Positions 32,538 through 41,532 of a DNA stretch of 64,000 nucleotides are shown piece after piece. The translations under genes were made by a program, and so were the position numbers. Origin of the DNA: Cupriavidus sp. YR651 (GTDB lineage: Bacteria; Pseudomonadota; Gammaproteobacteria; Burkholderiales; Burkholderiaceae); assembly GCF_900101625.1 (NCBI RefSeq), contig NZ_FMYZ01000005.1:124001-188000 (forward strand). The letters run 5' to 3'. A model generated the notes under the pieces. The model saw nothing but the letters and a program-made list of their open reading frames with translations, had not been told where the DNA came from and searched no databases. Position 1 is the stretch's first letter, and each line of letters begins with the position of its first letter.

Positions 32538-33281
32538 CTATTCGAATTTGACCGAGGCGGCCCCGGTTCGATCCACGTGGCGCCTGGCTGGATTGCCCGC
32601 GACGCGAACATCTGCCGCGCCGCTGACATTCACGTCCGCAATCTCGGTGGCGTGAGCCTGCACGCGGCCGGCGCCGGAAGCATCAATACGTATTTCTTTC
32701 GTGCGAAGGTCCGTGAGGTCCACCTGCCCGGCCCCACTCACATCGACGTCCGCACGCTCGACCACGCCGTCCGCCATGATGTGCCCCGCGCCGGAGACGT
32801 CAAACGTCACGGCCTTTCCGCGCAGACGGGACGCACTGAACTGCCCCGCGCCCGTTACACCAATGCCCGTGAGATTCGGCCCCTCGATATCGAGCTGGAT
32901 GGGCTTGCTCGTCACGATGGGACCGGATACCCCGATGACCAGCACCTTCCCTTCCACAGCGGTTCGGATTTTCGCCAGGATGTCGGCCTGCGCCGTCACC
33001 GTCACGCGCGGCGTGGGCTCGATCCGATACGTGACGTTGGCCGGGATGTTCAGTGAAACGGCCGTGAACTTGTCGAGCGAGCGGGTTTCCATCGCGATCG
33101 GGCCTTTTGCCTCCTCCGTCACGCCTCCGGTGTCTCGATATACCGTTCCGTTCACTTCGACATAGCTGTTGTTGCCGGTGACCGTAACCTGATGACCATT
33201 GACGATCACCGTGCTATCCGCGCGGGCGCAGCCTGTAACGGCTAGCATGGTGATCTGGGCGAATTGCAGATATCTCGTCAC
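32538..33281 (-). CDS. GIN-domain (DUF2807) putative lipoprotein
   Basis: 247 residues from a GTG at 33281 with GAGG 5 nt upstream. A short signal ends in the lipobox VTGC (ITMLAVTGCARA). The rest is a right-handed beta-solenoid of the head GIN domain type, with repeated 'GAG' turns (VTGAGQF, VSGAGHI, VSGAGQV, ASGAGRV, VSGAADV). Likely anchored in the outer membrane or periplasm; function unknown. Divergent from the GlxA-type regulator (263 bp). Confidence 0.82.
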   Translation of the reverse strand: MTRYLQFAQITMLAVTGCARADSTVIVNGHQVTVTGNNSYVEVNGTVYRDTGGVTEEAKGPIAMETRSLDKFTAVSLNIPANVTYRIEPTPRVTVTAQADILAKIRTAVEGKVLVIGVSGPIVTSKPIQLDIEGPNLTGIGVTGAGQFSASRLRGKAVTFDVSGAGHIMADGVVERADVDVSGAGQVDLTDLRTKEIRIDASGAGRVQAHATEIADVNVSGAADVRVAGNPARRHVDRTGAASVKFE

Positions 33282-33544
33282 GCTGACCTCATTTAGATCG
33301 CTAAAGTGACACCGCAGATGCATTGGAGATCGAATGATGGATCGGTGGCTCGGTCCACGCTGCCGGATCAACATCTGATATTCTAAACAGCGTGGAATAG
33401 ATGCAAGCGCGTTGACGGCGAAATGTCTCCTGACGCACTTGGCAAGCCGTCGGTCGTTTGACTTTGCTCGAACAACCCAGACAGTTGCGCTCAAGAATGC
33501 GATAGCCGTGACGTCAGTCTAGAAGTGAACGAACAGATCAATTA

Positions 33545-34618
33545 ATGAAACTCGCTGTTGTTGTGTTTGATGGCGTACAAGCGCTGGACATTGCTGGTCC
33601 GATGGATGTTTTTGCGGAGGCCAATGCGCTATTGCCACCCCACAAGCGATACGAGATTTCGTTGGTGGGCGTGCGTCCCGATAGCGTCACCTGTTCGAAT
33701 GGTATGCAAATCAGCGTGCCGGTGGACTATCGCAATTACGCCGACAACTGCGATCTGTTGCTGGTAGCCGGGGGCCCACGCGCTCCCGAGATGCAGCCCG
33801 ACCCGGAATTCCTGTCCTGGCTTCACGACAAGGCACTGTCGACACAGCGATTCGGTGCAGTTTGCAACGGCGTATTCCTGCTCGCCCATGCGGGGCTGCT
33901 TGACGGGCGGGAAGTCACCACGCACTGGTCTGAAACGAAACGGCTTCAGGAGCACTTCCCTCGCGCCTGCGTACGGCCAGACAAGATTTTTGTCCGTGAC
34001 GGCAGCTTGTTTACATGTGGCGGCGTTACCGCCGGCATTGACCTGTGTCTCGCATTGGTCGCGGAAGACCTCGGGCACGCGCTGGCGGTGAAAGTTGCAA
34101 AGCGCTTGATTGTCTATATCCGCCGCGATGGCGGGCAATCCCAGTACAGCCCATATCTCGCCGTTGGCCCGGAAGAGGATTCCATCGTCAGCAAGGCGCT
34201 ACGGTACGTCAACGACCATATTGCCGACGCCTTCTCGATCGAGGAATTGGCGGACGCGGTAGGCGTGAGCCGACGCACGTTCAGCCGTACCTTCGCGAAG
34301 CACGCCAAGGTTTCGCCTTCTGTCTTCGTCGAGCAGGTACGCGTTGACTTTGCGAGAAAATTGCTTGAGCAGACGGATGTGCCTCTGAAAACCATCGCCT
34401 TCAGATGCGGATTCCATAGCTCCACGCACATGCGGATGATATTTTCACGACGCCTCGATATCACGCCCAAGGAATATCGCCTGCGCTTCCTGGAGAGCGA
34501 GGGCGCGTCACGCGATGCCGCGGAGCAGCGCAACAACAGCGAGCATCCGATGCCGCAAAAACCGCGCCGGGTGGGCCGGATTTCGGCATCGCACGCAGCC
34601 GCCATCGTCGAGCACTAA
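33545..34618 (+). CDS. GlxA-type AraC-family transcriptional regulator (DJ-1/PfpI sensor + HTH)
   Basis: 357 residues. Residues 1-185 are a DJ-1/PfpI-like domain with the nucleophile-elbow Cys107 in AVCNGVF. Residues about 215-320 are the AraC double HTH (SIEELADAVGVSRRTFSRTF and IAFRCGFHSSTHMRMIF). A basic tail of about 35 residues follows. Such regulators sense small nitrogenous or oxo-compounds. It is the only full-length AraC-type protein in the 29-61 kb region and the best candidate for the 21-bp-spaced TGGCCA sites found there. Confidence 0.93.
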   Translation: MKLAVVVFDGVQALDIAGPMDVFAEANALLPPHKRYEISLVGVRPDSVTCSNGMQISVPVDYRNYADNCDLLLVAGGPRAPEMQPDPEFLSWLHDKALSTQRFGAVCNGVFLLAHAGLLDGREVTTHWSETKRLQEHFPRACVRPDKIFVRDGSLFTCGGVTAGIDLCLALVAEDLGHALAVKVAKRLIVYIRRDGGQSQYSPYLAVGPEEDSIVSKALRYVNDHIADAFSIEELADAVGVSRRTFSRTFAKHAKVSPSVFVEQVRVDFARKLLEQTDVPLKTIAFRCGFHSSTHMRMIFSRRLDITPKEYRLRFLESEGASRDAAEQRNNSEHPMPQKPRRVGRISASHAAAIVEH

Positions 34619-34679
34619 GAGGCGCGAGCCGTCGTACGACGCGCACCCTATTTCTCAAGCCTCTATTGCAACAGGCGCA

Positions 34680-35675
34680 TCACCTGCCGGATAGCAAGTC
34701 ACCGTTGAACACAGTCCGCATGGTTCGTATGAACAGCATGACGATGACCACGTTCAAGAACGCCAGCAGAAGAATCGCCAGCACGGTAATCGGCCAGAGG
34801 CGAACCGTATCCGCATATTTCAATGCCGCATTCGACAGTGCCGCAATCGGAAAGCTGACGCCCCACCAACCCGCGGTGAACGGAATGCTTCGGCGGAACA
34901 CCTTGAGCACCAGGGTAAAGAAAAGGAACAATCCGAAATAGAACAAGACTGCCGCGAACACATCGATTCGCTGCATGAAGTTCGTGTACGCCAGGAACCC
35001 CACTTCGAATGGCGCGATGAGGATCATGAGCGACGGAATCATATTGCTCGCCAGCTTCTCATGATGAATCAACCGGGACACAATCATGGTGAAGAACACC
35101 AGAGCAAGAATCGTCCCGACAGCCAGTGAAAAGATGTTGAGCTCGTGCGCCCACGGCATGCGCATTGCCCCGCCTGCAACAGGAATGTCGAGTGTCGCGA
35201 CGCCGGGGATCAGCCAGGCCGGCAGCGCATGCCCGGAATCGATCTTTCCCTGGAAAAGCCGACTGAAAATGGTGAACGAGAGCGCAATGGTGCCAATCGC
35301 CCCGATGGCCCACACCACCTCCGCCACGCCGTGATCGGCTTCGCCAATAATCGAAGAAATCAGCAAGACCGCAATAGGCACGGTGCCGAAGAAATTCCCG
35401 GCGATGGGATGTCGAAACTCGTGCATCACCGCATTCGGATACTTTGCGAGTTTCACCGTGTACGAGATGGCCAGAATCAGAAACGCGATCACGGCCACCA
35501 GGCCGATCACGCCAGAGACGACCGGACTGACGCCGTACTGATGTGCGGCGAGTCGCCAGGCAAGGGCAAGCCCCGAGATTCCCATGACCGAGGCAAAGAG
35601 ATTCACAGGGAGATGCTTTACCGATATCTCGCGTTCCTCAATGCTGCGCTCAATGGGGGGTGGCACAGTCTGCAT
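34680..35675 (-). CDS. SLAC1/TehA-family (TDT) membrane transporter or anion channel
   Basis: 331 residues with about ten hydrophobic helices. The FASVMGISGLALAW opening and the ending of the C4-dicarboxylate/malic acid or tellurite-resistance (TDT) superfamily are evident. Members carry organic anions or sulfite across the inner membrane. Upstream (35676-35885) a single TGGCCA lies at 35802-35807. Its neighbours are a 2-oxoacid-enzyme cluster, so an organic-acid substrate is plausible. Confidence 0.88.
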   Translation of the reverse strand: MQTVPPPIERSIEEREISVKHLPVNLFASVMGISGLALAWRLAAHQYGVSPVVSGVIGLVAVIAFLILAISYTVKLAKYPNAVMHEFRHPIAGNFFGTVPIAVLLISSIIGEADHGVAEVVWAIGAIGTIALSFTIFSRLFQGKIDSGHALPAWLIPGVATLDIPVAGGAMRMPWAHELNIFSLAVGTILALVFFTMIVSRLIHHEKLASNMIPSLMILIAPFEVGFLAYTNFMQRIDVFAAVLFYFGLFLFFTLVLKVFRRSIPFTAGWWGVSFPIAALSNAALKYADTVRLWPITVLAILLLAFLNVVIVMLFIRTMRTVFNGDLLSGR

Positions 35676-35801
35676 CGGTTCTCCTCAGTAAAGGACTACA
35701 CACGGACATCGTTACCCTGTAGCGATGTGCCGAGTATAGGTTTGGTACTGAGTGGAGTTTCCGCTGCGCGAGGCTGTTTGGAGACAACCTTTGCCGGTTT
35801 C

Positions 35802-35807
35802 TGGCCA
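35802..35807. promoter_or_regulatory. Single TGGCCA half-site upstream of the TDT transporter
   Basis: Lies 127 bp before the transporter start. No partner was found 21 bp away, so membership of the proposed regulon is uncertain. Confidence 0.2.
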
Positions 35808-35885
35808 CCGTGAATCGCGGAACCAGGAAAATACGTTCGATGGACGCGACCGTTCAAGCCTTCCGCGACACGTCCGGCACGAATT

Positions 35886-36464
35886 TCATGCAAATCGCAG
35901 TGATGTCAGTGCCTCGATATCAGCGCGCGTTGTACCGTTCATCGCCTCGACAAACGTCACGCCTTTTGGGGTGACATCCACGACCACCGAGTCGGAGATG
36001 ATTCTGTAGCTGACACCATCGCCCTCGCTGCCCATCAACGAATCGGCGATGTCCTTGATCCCGCGCGCTGATTGAAGCAGGAGCACAACGCTTCTGGCGC
36101 CGCTGCCGATCGCCCATTGGGCAATCGCCACCCCATTTCCATACTGGCCACTTGCGTCAAGGATCGCCATGTCCATGGATGCGCTGGTCATCTCCGCGAA
36201 GGAATCCGTGGAGTGGTATACCTCCCGTTGCCGCGCATCGGCATGTCGCTCCCGACTGCCAGCGATGAACCCCGCGTCCATATAATCATCCGTAGGATAG
36301 GACATCATTCCCGGAACGCCGTCATGCACATGCAGCCAGACTTCGGTATCTGCCGGAATCCGGCTCGCTACAGCCGCGGGTAACCCGGGGCCCAGATAGA
36401 CAAACTCTCCATCATTGAGATGCGTTGTTGCCCGCTCGACGATCTCGTCGGTCGTCCATACCAT
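35886..36464 (-). CDS. CoA-transferase subunit B-like protein lacking the catalytic Glu
   Basis: 192 residues. The fold matches 3-oxoacid CoA-transferase subunit B: GEFVYLGPGLPAAVASRIP, then a C-terminal VTPKGVTFVEAMNGTT. In true enzymes the next segment is a SENG motif carrying the catalytic Glu; here it reads VHDG, with His47 in its place. No subunit A is present. It is therefore probably not a CoA-transferase; a binding or regulatory role is inference. Starts 4 bp after the mug stop with GGGAGGT, third gene of the half-E1 operon. Confidence 0.75.
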   Translation of the reverse strand: MVWTTDEIVERATTHLNDGEFVYLGPGLPAAVASRIPADTEVWLHVHDGVPGMMSYPTDDYMDAGFIAGSRERHADARQREVYHSTDSFAEMTSASMDMAILDASGQYGNGVAIAQWAIGSGARSVVLLLQSARGIKDIADSLMGSEGDGVSYRIISDSVVVDVTPKGVTFVEAMNGTTRADIEALTSLRFA

Positions 36465-36468
36465 TTCA

Positions 36469-37077
36469 CTACCTCCCGTTCAACTCGCGTTGACGTTGTT
36501 TGCCGAAAGCCGCAAGGAAATCCTCGTCGGCGCTTTCACTCTCCACGGTTCGACGGAATTCGCTGTAGGCATCAACCAGATTGGCAAGACTGAATCCACG
36601 ATTCCGGCCACTTGGGTTGGGCAATACCCATACCTTCGAACCGCCTATTGACTGCGACTGCGGCCCCCAATTGACTATTCGCTGATGGGCCATCGCCGCA
36701 TAAGCGGCCTTACCCAGGAATGCAACGTAGGCGGGGCCGAAGTACCCGAGCTTCAGGGCGAACTGCTGCGAAGCAGCGACATACTCCGCATGCGAGAGTT
36801 CGCTCGCACTGGCAGTCGGTCGACTCACCGCGGTTGCCAGGCCGTATCCATATGACAGCAGTCGATGGCAATCCGCAGGCTTGATCTCATGGTCGGTGAA
36901 TCCCGCAAGATAGATGGCCTGCCAGAATCGGTTTCCATGGCCAGCGAAGTGATAGCCAGTCGCTGCGGCCTGCAATCCGGGATTCAATCCACAGAACACC
37001 GCCGAAAGTCCTGTCTTCATCAGGTCCTGCAAGCGCCCGGAAGGTCCCGGCGCCGGGACCAGATGTAGAGATTTCAT
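36469..37077 (-). CDS. Mug/TDG-family uracil-DNA glycosylase
   Basis: 202 residues. Motif GLNPG (residues 30-34) with Asn32 and FAGHGNRFWQA, followed by LPNPSGRNR near the C-terminus, are hallmarks of the G:U/G:T mismatch-specific glycosylase family. It excises uracil or ethenocytosine from mispairs. The start at 37077 has AAGGAAA upstream; an ATG at 37107 overlaps the half-E1 stop. Middle gene of an operon between a degenerate E1 and a CoA-transferase-like protein, an unusual setting for a repair enzyme. Confidence 0.87.
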   Translation of the reverse strand: MKSLHLVPAPGPSGRLQDLMKTGLSAVFCGLNPGLQAAATGYHFAGHGNRFWQAIYLAGFTDHEIKPADCHRLLSYGYGLATAVSRPTASASELSHAEYVAASQQFALKLGYFGPAYVAFLGKAAYAAMAHQRIVNWGPQSQSIGGSKVWVLPNPSGRNRGFSLANLVDAYSEFRRTVESESADEDFLAAFGKQRQRELNGR

Positions 37078-37094
37078 TTGTCTTTCCTTCACCC

Positions 37095-38144
37095 TCAAGT
37101 CACACATGGAGATGCCACGTGCAATGGCCGAGGTTTAAAGAGCGAGATCAGTGAGAGGCCAGCCCACTTTCCTTCAAGCCAATCGGCCTCGGCGGGCATG
37201 TCATCGTGGCTGGCGTCATATTCCGACGCGAGGCGAGCCGCCCAGGAAGCCTTCGCACTGTCGATGAACGCTTGGGTAATAACGCCTTTTTCGATCAGCT
37301 TCCGGCCGTAGATTTCCAGCGCCGACTCGCGAGCGCGAATGGTCCTGTTCACCCCGGGTTGCGTGAATGCCAGCTCATCTCCCTCGCTATCCCCGTCGTG
37401 GCGGAAGCAGAGCATGTCGATAACCACCGGCTTGCGGAATTCCTGCCGGAACGCTATTGCCATCGCGGCAACGCGAACAACCGCCTCCGGGTCGTCCCCA
37501 TTCACTTGAAAGACTGGCGCGTCCAATGTCCTGCCGAAGTCCGATGGATCGCGATAAGAGCGCGAATGGCGGGGGGCCGGGGGAATACCGATCTGACGAT
37601 TGATAACCAGATGTACGGAACCACCGGTGCCATCGCCCTTCAAGCCATCGAAGCCCTCGACAGCACCTCCATGCGCAAAGGCCGCATCATCATGGACGAG
37701 TAGCGAAAGAACACTGGAACGATCGATGACATCTCCGGGACTCGGAGTTTCGAGATGTGAAGGATTTCCTGTCACAGAGAGATGAAGCGAGCGCCCATCG
37801 AATTCGCGGTCGGCAGATGCTCCCGATTCGGAAACCAATGGACCACCCTTGAGTTCCTTGAATATGGCCCTGGGGGGCTTCCGCAGAATCTGGCCGAGGA
37901 CGTTGAGGCGGCCACGGTGCGCCATGCCGATTACCACGTCGGTCAGGCCAAGAAGCGATCCGCGACGCAGAATTTCCTCCAGTGCCGGGATGGCGGCTTC
38001 GGCGCCATCCAGTCCGAATCGCCTTGTTCCGGCAAACCTTTCTTCGAGAAACCTCCCGAAGCCCTCGGTCTCGACGAGCGCCCACAAAATCCGCTTCCGT
38101 TCCCGATCTGTCAGCGTCTTCCCGTGAAATCTTCCAAAGTCCAT
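37095..38144 (-). CDS. Half-length SucA-like E1 protein with altered ThDP residues
   Basis: 349 residues. It aligns by eye only to the first catalytic domain of E1o (about residues 200-550 of SucA): GMAHRGRLNVL at 74-83 and QVNGDDPEAV are conserved. Missing are the E2-binding N-terminus and the whole C-terminal transketolase half. The second active-site His is lost (DVKYH replaced around residues 114-116), the ThDP Gly-Asp reads Asp152-Asp153, and Asn-Asn reads Asn182-Arg183. The frame is intact without internal stops, suggesting selection for a non-catalytic role. First gene of an operon with mug and the CoA-transferase-like gene. Confidence 0.82.
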   Translation of the reverse strand: MDFGRFHGKTLTDRERKRILWALVETEGFGRFLEERFAGTRRFGLDGAEAAIPALEEILRRGSLLGLTDVVIGMAHRGRLNVLGQILRKPPRAIFKELKGGPLVSESGASADREFDGRSLHLSVTGNPSHLETPSPGDVIDRSSVLSLLVHDDAAFAHGGAVEGFDGLKGDGTGGSVHLVINRQIGIPPAPRHSRSYRDPSDFGRTLDAPVFQVNGDDPEAVVRVAAMAIAFRQEFRKPVVIDMLCFRHDGDSEGDELAFTQPGVNRTIRARESALEIYGRKLIEKGVITQAFIDSAKASWAARLASEYDASHDDMPAEADWLEGKWAGLSLISLFKPRPLHVASPCVT

Positions 38145-38454
38145 GTTCGATCATCCCTGCAGCATCAAGAAACAAGCGGGTACGCGACCGGCTTTCTTGC
38201 GCGCCGCACCGACTGGGGTGCAACGAATGATTCAACTATAGGGAAGACCCGTAGTTCAGGGCGTTGAAGATAGGCCAGAAACTGGCCATAGTCGGTCGGT
38301 TGTGGGCCAACGGAATGTCTCGCCTTGCATGACGCACCTGGGCATGCTGGCCGGCGCTGTTCCGCCGGCCACGCCCCTCAAGTCACCACTTCACGTCACG
38401 TCAAGTCACGTACTCAGGCATTGCGCCCTTTCGGCCAGACCTGCCCGTCAGATC
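38145..38454. promoter_or_regulatory. Upstream region of the half-E1 operon with three GGCCA half-sites
   Basis: TGGCCA (38283-38288) and GGGCCA (38304-38309) are exactly 21 bp apart, and AGGCCA (38272-38277) lies 11 bp before the first, all on one DNA face. They are about 130-165 bp upstream of the half-E1 start. The part nearer aceE (38378-38415) has short GTCAC repeats. No gene was seen in this 310-bp gap. Confidence 0.65.
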
Positions 38455-41136
38455 TCAGACATGCAGCGGATATGGCTTCTCCGCATCCAGACCATATTTT
38501 TGCAACGCCTTCTGCACGAGCGCCTTGTCGATCGATGCGTCGTCCGCCAGCGCCTTCAGCGCCGTCAGGGCAATCCAGTAGCGATCGACTTCGAAGAAGT
38601 GCCGCAACTGTTCGCGCGTGTCAGAGCGACCGTAGCCATCGGTCCCCAGCACCGAGTACCGGCGCGGCACGAACGGACGGATCTGGTCCGCCAGCGCGCG
38701 CACGTAGTCGGTGGCGGCGATCACCGGCCCCTGCATCGGCGCCAGGCATTGTTCCACGTGCGAGCGCCGCGGCGTCTCGCCCGAATGCAGCAGGTTCCAG
38801 CGCGCCACCGCATTGCCCTCGCGCGCCAGCTCGGTAAAGCTCGGGCAGCCCCACAGGTCAGCCTGCACGCCCCAGTCCTCGTCCAGCAACTGCGCCGCGG
38901 CGATGACCTCGCGGAAGATGGTGCCCGCACCCAGCAACTGCACGCGCGGCTGCCCGGCCGCACCCTCCTTGCCACGCCGGAACAGGTACATCCCCTTCAG
39001 GATGTCCGCCTCCGCACCCTGCGGCATGGCCGGATGCTCGTAGTTCTCGTTCATCACCGTGAGGTAGTAATACACATCCTCCTGCTCCTGCACCATGCGG
39101 CGCAGGCCGTCCTGGATGATCACGGCGAGTTCATAGGCGAAGGTGGGGTCGTAGCTGATGCAGTTGGGGATGGTGCCGCCCCACACCAGGCTGTGCCCGT
39201 CCTCGTGCTGCAGCCCTTCGCCGTTGAGCGTGGTGCGCCCGGCGGTCCCGCCCAGCAGGAAGCCGCGTGCACGCTGGTCGCCCGCCGCCCATGCCAGATC
39301 ACCAAAGCGCTGGAAGCCGAACATCGAATAGAAGATGAAGAACGGGATCATCGGCTCGGCGTGCGTCGAGTACGACGTGGCGGCGGCAATCCAGTCCGAC
39401 ATGGCGCCAGCCTCGCTGATCCCTTCCTGCAGGATCTGGCCGTCCTTCGATTCCTTGTAGAAGCTTAGCTGCGACGCATCCTGCGGCGTGTAGTTCTGCC
39501 CCTGCTGCGACCAGATGCCGATCTGCCGGAACAACCCTTCCATGCCGAAGGTGCGCGACTCGTCCGACACGATCGGCACGATGCGCCGGCCCAGCGCCTT
39601 GTCGCGCAGCAGCGTGTTGAGGATGCGCACGAAGCTCATCGCGGTGGAAAACTCGCGGCCCTCGCCGCTGGCCTTGAGCTGCCCCTCGAACGCCGATAGC
39701 GGCGGCACCTCCAGCGCCGGCCCGCGCCGGCGGCGCGCCGGCAGGTAGCCGCCCAGCGACTGGCGGCGCTCATGCAGGTAGGCGTGTTCGCTCGATCCTT
39801 TCTCGAAGCAGAGGTACGGCAACTCGTCGAGCTGCTGTTCCGTGAGCGGCAACTGGAAGCGATCGCGGAAATGCATCAGCGCCTCCACCCGCATGCTCTT
39901 CTGCTGGTGGGTGATGTTTTGCGCCTCGCCGGCTTCGCCCATGCCATAGCCCTTGATGGTCTTGGCCAGGATCACGGTGGGCTGACCGCGATGCTCGCTG
40001 GCCGCCTTGTAGGCGGCGTAGACCTTGTGCGGATCGTGGCCGCCGCGGTTCAGCGCCCAGATATCGTCGTCGGACCAGTCCGCCACCAGCGCCTTGAGTT
40101 CAGGCGTATTGAAGAAATGTTCGCGCACATAGGCGCCGTCCTTCGACTTGAAGGTCTGATAGTCGCCGTCGACGCACTCCATCATGCGGCGCGCAAGGAT
40201 ACCGGCCTTGTCGCGCACCAGCAGCGCATCCCACTTGCTGCCCCACACCACCTTGATCACGTTCCAGCCCGCGCCGCGGAACTCCGATTCCAGCTCCTGG
40301 ATGATCTTGCCGTTGCCACGCACCGGGCCATCGAGCCGCTGCAGGTTGCAGTTGATGACGAAGATGAGGTTGTCGAGATGCTCGCGCCCGGCCATGCCCA
40401 GCGCGCCGCGCGACTCGGGTTCATCCATCTCGCCATCGCCGCAGAACACCCACACCTTGCGACCTTCGTGCTGACCGAACCCCCGGTCCTGCAGGTATTT
40501 CATGAAGCGCGCCTGGTAGATGCCCATGATCGGCGCCAGCCCCATCGAAACGGTGGGGAACTGCCAGAAATCCGGCATCAGCCACGGATGCGGGTAGGAC
40601 GAGATGCCCTTGCCGCCCACCTCCTGGCGGAAGTTGTCCATCTGCTCGGCCGTCAGCCTGCCCTCCAGGAAGGCCCGCGCGTAGAAGCCCGGCGAGGAGT
40701 GCCCCTGGTAATAGACAAGGTCGCCGCCGTGCTGTGCCGACGGCGCATGCCAGAAATGGTTGAAGCCGATCTCGTACAGCGTTGCCGCCGAGGCAAAGCT
40801 GGCAATGTGGCCGCCGACATTGGTCTCGCGCGCCGCCCGCAGCACCAGCACGAGCGCGTTCCATCGGATATAGGAGCGGATGCGATGTTCGAGCCGCTGG
40901 TCTCCGGGGCTGCGGGCCTGCGCCTCCAGCGGGATGGTATTGAGGTAGGCGGTATTGGCGCTGAACGGCAGGTAGATGCCGGCACCATGCGCCCGCTCGA
41001 TCAGCCGCTCTATCAGGTAATGCGCGCGCTCCGGTCCCTCGGAGGCAATCACCGAGTCGAGCGCATCCAGCCATTCGGCGGTTTCCTGAGCGTCGATCTC
41101 GTCGTTGCGGGAATTGGCTGGGTTGGCTTCCGCCAT
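38455..41136 (-). CDS. aceE: Pyruvate dehydrogenase E1 component AceE (orphan copy)
   Basis: 893 residues, homodimeric AceE type. ThDP-dependent decarboxylation of pyruvate for the PDH complex. The ThDP motif runs from CGDGEMDEPE to INCNLQ, and the AceE-specific YYQGHSSPGFYARAFLEG is present. The start at 41136 (MAEANPANSR) follows AGAGGAG at 8 nt. No aceF or lpd is adjacent, unlike the usual aceE-aceF-lpd order, so it is likely an additional paralogue. No 21-bp paired site was seen in its upstream region. Confidence 0.93.
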   Translation of the reverse strand: MAEANPANSRNDEIDAQETAEWLDALDSVIASEGPERAHYLIERLIERAHGAGIYLPFSANTAYLNTIPLEAQARSPGDQRLEHRIRSYIRWNALVLVLRAARETNVGGHIASFASAATLYEIGFNHFWHAPSAQHGGDLVYYQGHSSPGFYARAFLEGRLTAEQMDNFRQEVGGKGISSYPHPWLMPDFWQFPTVSMGLAPIMGIYQARFMKYLQDRGFGQHEGRKVWVFCGDGEMDEPESRGALGMAGREHLDNLIFVINCNLQRLDGPVRGNGKIIQELESEFRGAGWNVIKVVWGSKWDALLVRDKAGILARRMMECVDGDYQTFKSKDGAYVREHFFNTPELKALVADWSDDDIWALNRGGHDPHKVYAAYKAASEHRGQPTVILAKTIKGYGMGEAGEAQNITHQQKSMRVEALMHFRDRFQLPLTEQQLDELPYLCFEKGSSEHAYLHERRQSLGGYLPARRRRGPALEVPPLSAFEGQLKASGEGREFSTAMSFVRILNTLLRDKALGRRIVPIVSDESRTFGMEGLFRQIGIWSQQGQNYTPQDASQLSFYKESKDGQILQEGISEAGAMSDWIAAATSYSTHAEPMIPFFIFYSMFGFQRFGDLAWAAGDQRARGFLLGGTAGRTTLNGEGLQHEDGHSLVWGGTIPNCISYDPTFAYELAVIIQDGLRRMVQEQEDVYYYLTVMNENYEHPAMPQGAEADILKGMYLFRRGKEGAAGQPRVQLLGAGTIFREVIAAAQLLDEDWGVQADLWGCPSFTELAREGNAVARWNLLHSGETPRRSHVEQCLAPMQGPVIAATDYVRALADQIRPFVPRRYSVLGTDGYGRSDTREQLRHFFEVDRYWIALTALKALADDASIDKALVQKALQKYGLDAEKPYPLHV

Positions 41137-41499
41137 GATAGGACTCCTCTCATGCGTCAATCACGCAAAGCGCCTGCCCTCGATGCACAGAGGGCGAAGG
41201 CAGGGGTAGCTAGGCAAGGTTAGCACCCGGAACTCGCCACGGTAAGGCGATTGATGGCGATTCGTGACGGTTCGTCACCCGGTACGGCTTTTTCCATCGA
41301 CGAGCATCTCTTCCTGCCGGGAGACGCCAAAGGCCCGGCCGCCAGGCGACGCTGCCATGCTGCAGCGCATCAGCATGGCTTGCTCGCCACCCGGCGGCAG
41401 GCTTTGTCTCGCTTCCCGCAACGATGTGCCATCCGGATGCGCAGTCGGTGCGACGAAGGCACGCCCTGCCGGGATTGCTCTGTCGCCTGCCGAGCGTAC
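41137..41499. other. Upstream region of aceE
   Basis: The gap between the aceE start and the porin stop (41137-41532) holds the porin terminator at its far end and otherwise no gene. Short GGCGATT repeats occur near 41248-41265. No clear promoter was identified. Confidence 0.35.
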
Positions 41500-41524
41500 A
41501 AAAACGACGCCCCGTCGCCGGGGC
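41500..41524 (-). terminator. Terminator of the porin gene
   Basis: GCCCCG (41509-41514) and CGGGGC (41519-41524) pair around TCGC; on the minus strand a run of five T follows (41500-41504). Confidence 0.75.
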
Positions 41525-41532
41525 AACGCGCG

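Noticed and set aside
33282..33544. Possible paired operator in the GlxA/GIN divergent region (a TGGCAA at about 33441)
   Set aside because: No second half-site occurs 21 bp away, so autoregulation through the same site is not supported.
38378..38415. GTCAC direct repeats near the aceE stop
   Set aside because: Too short and irregular to be a CRISPR or iteron array; a faint echo at 53238 is not enough to claim a shared element.
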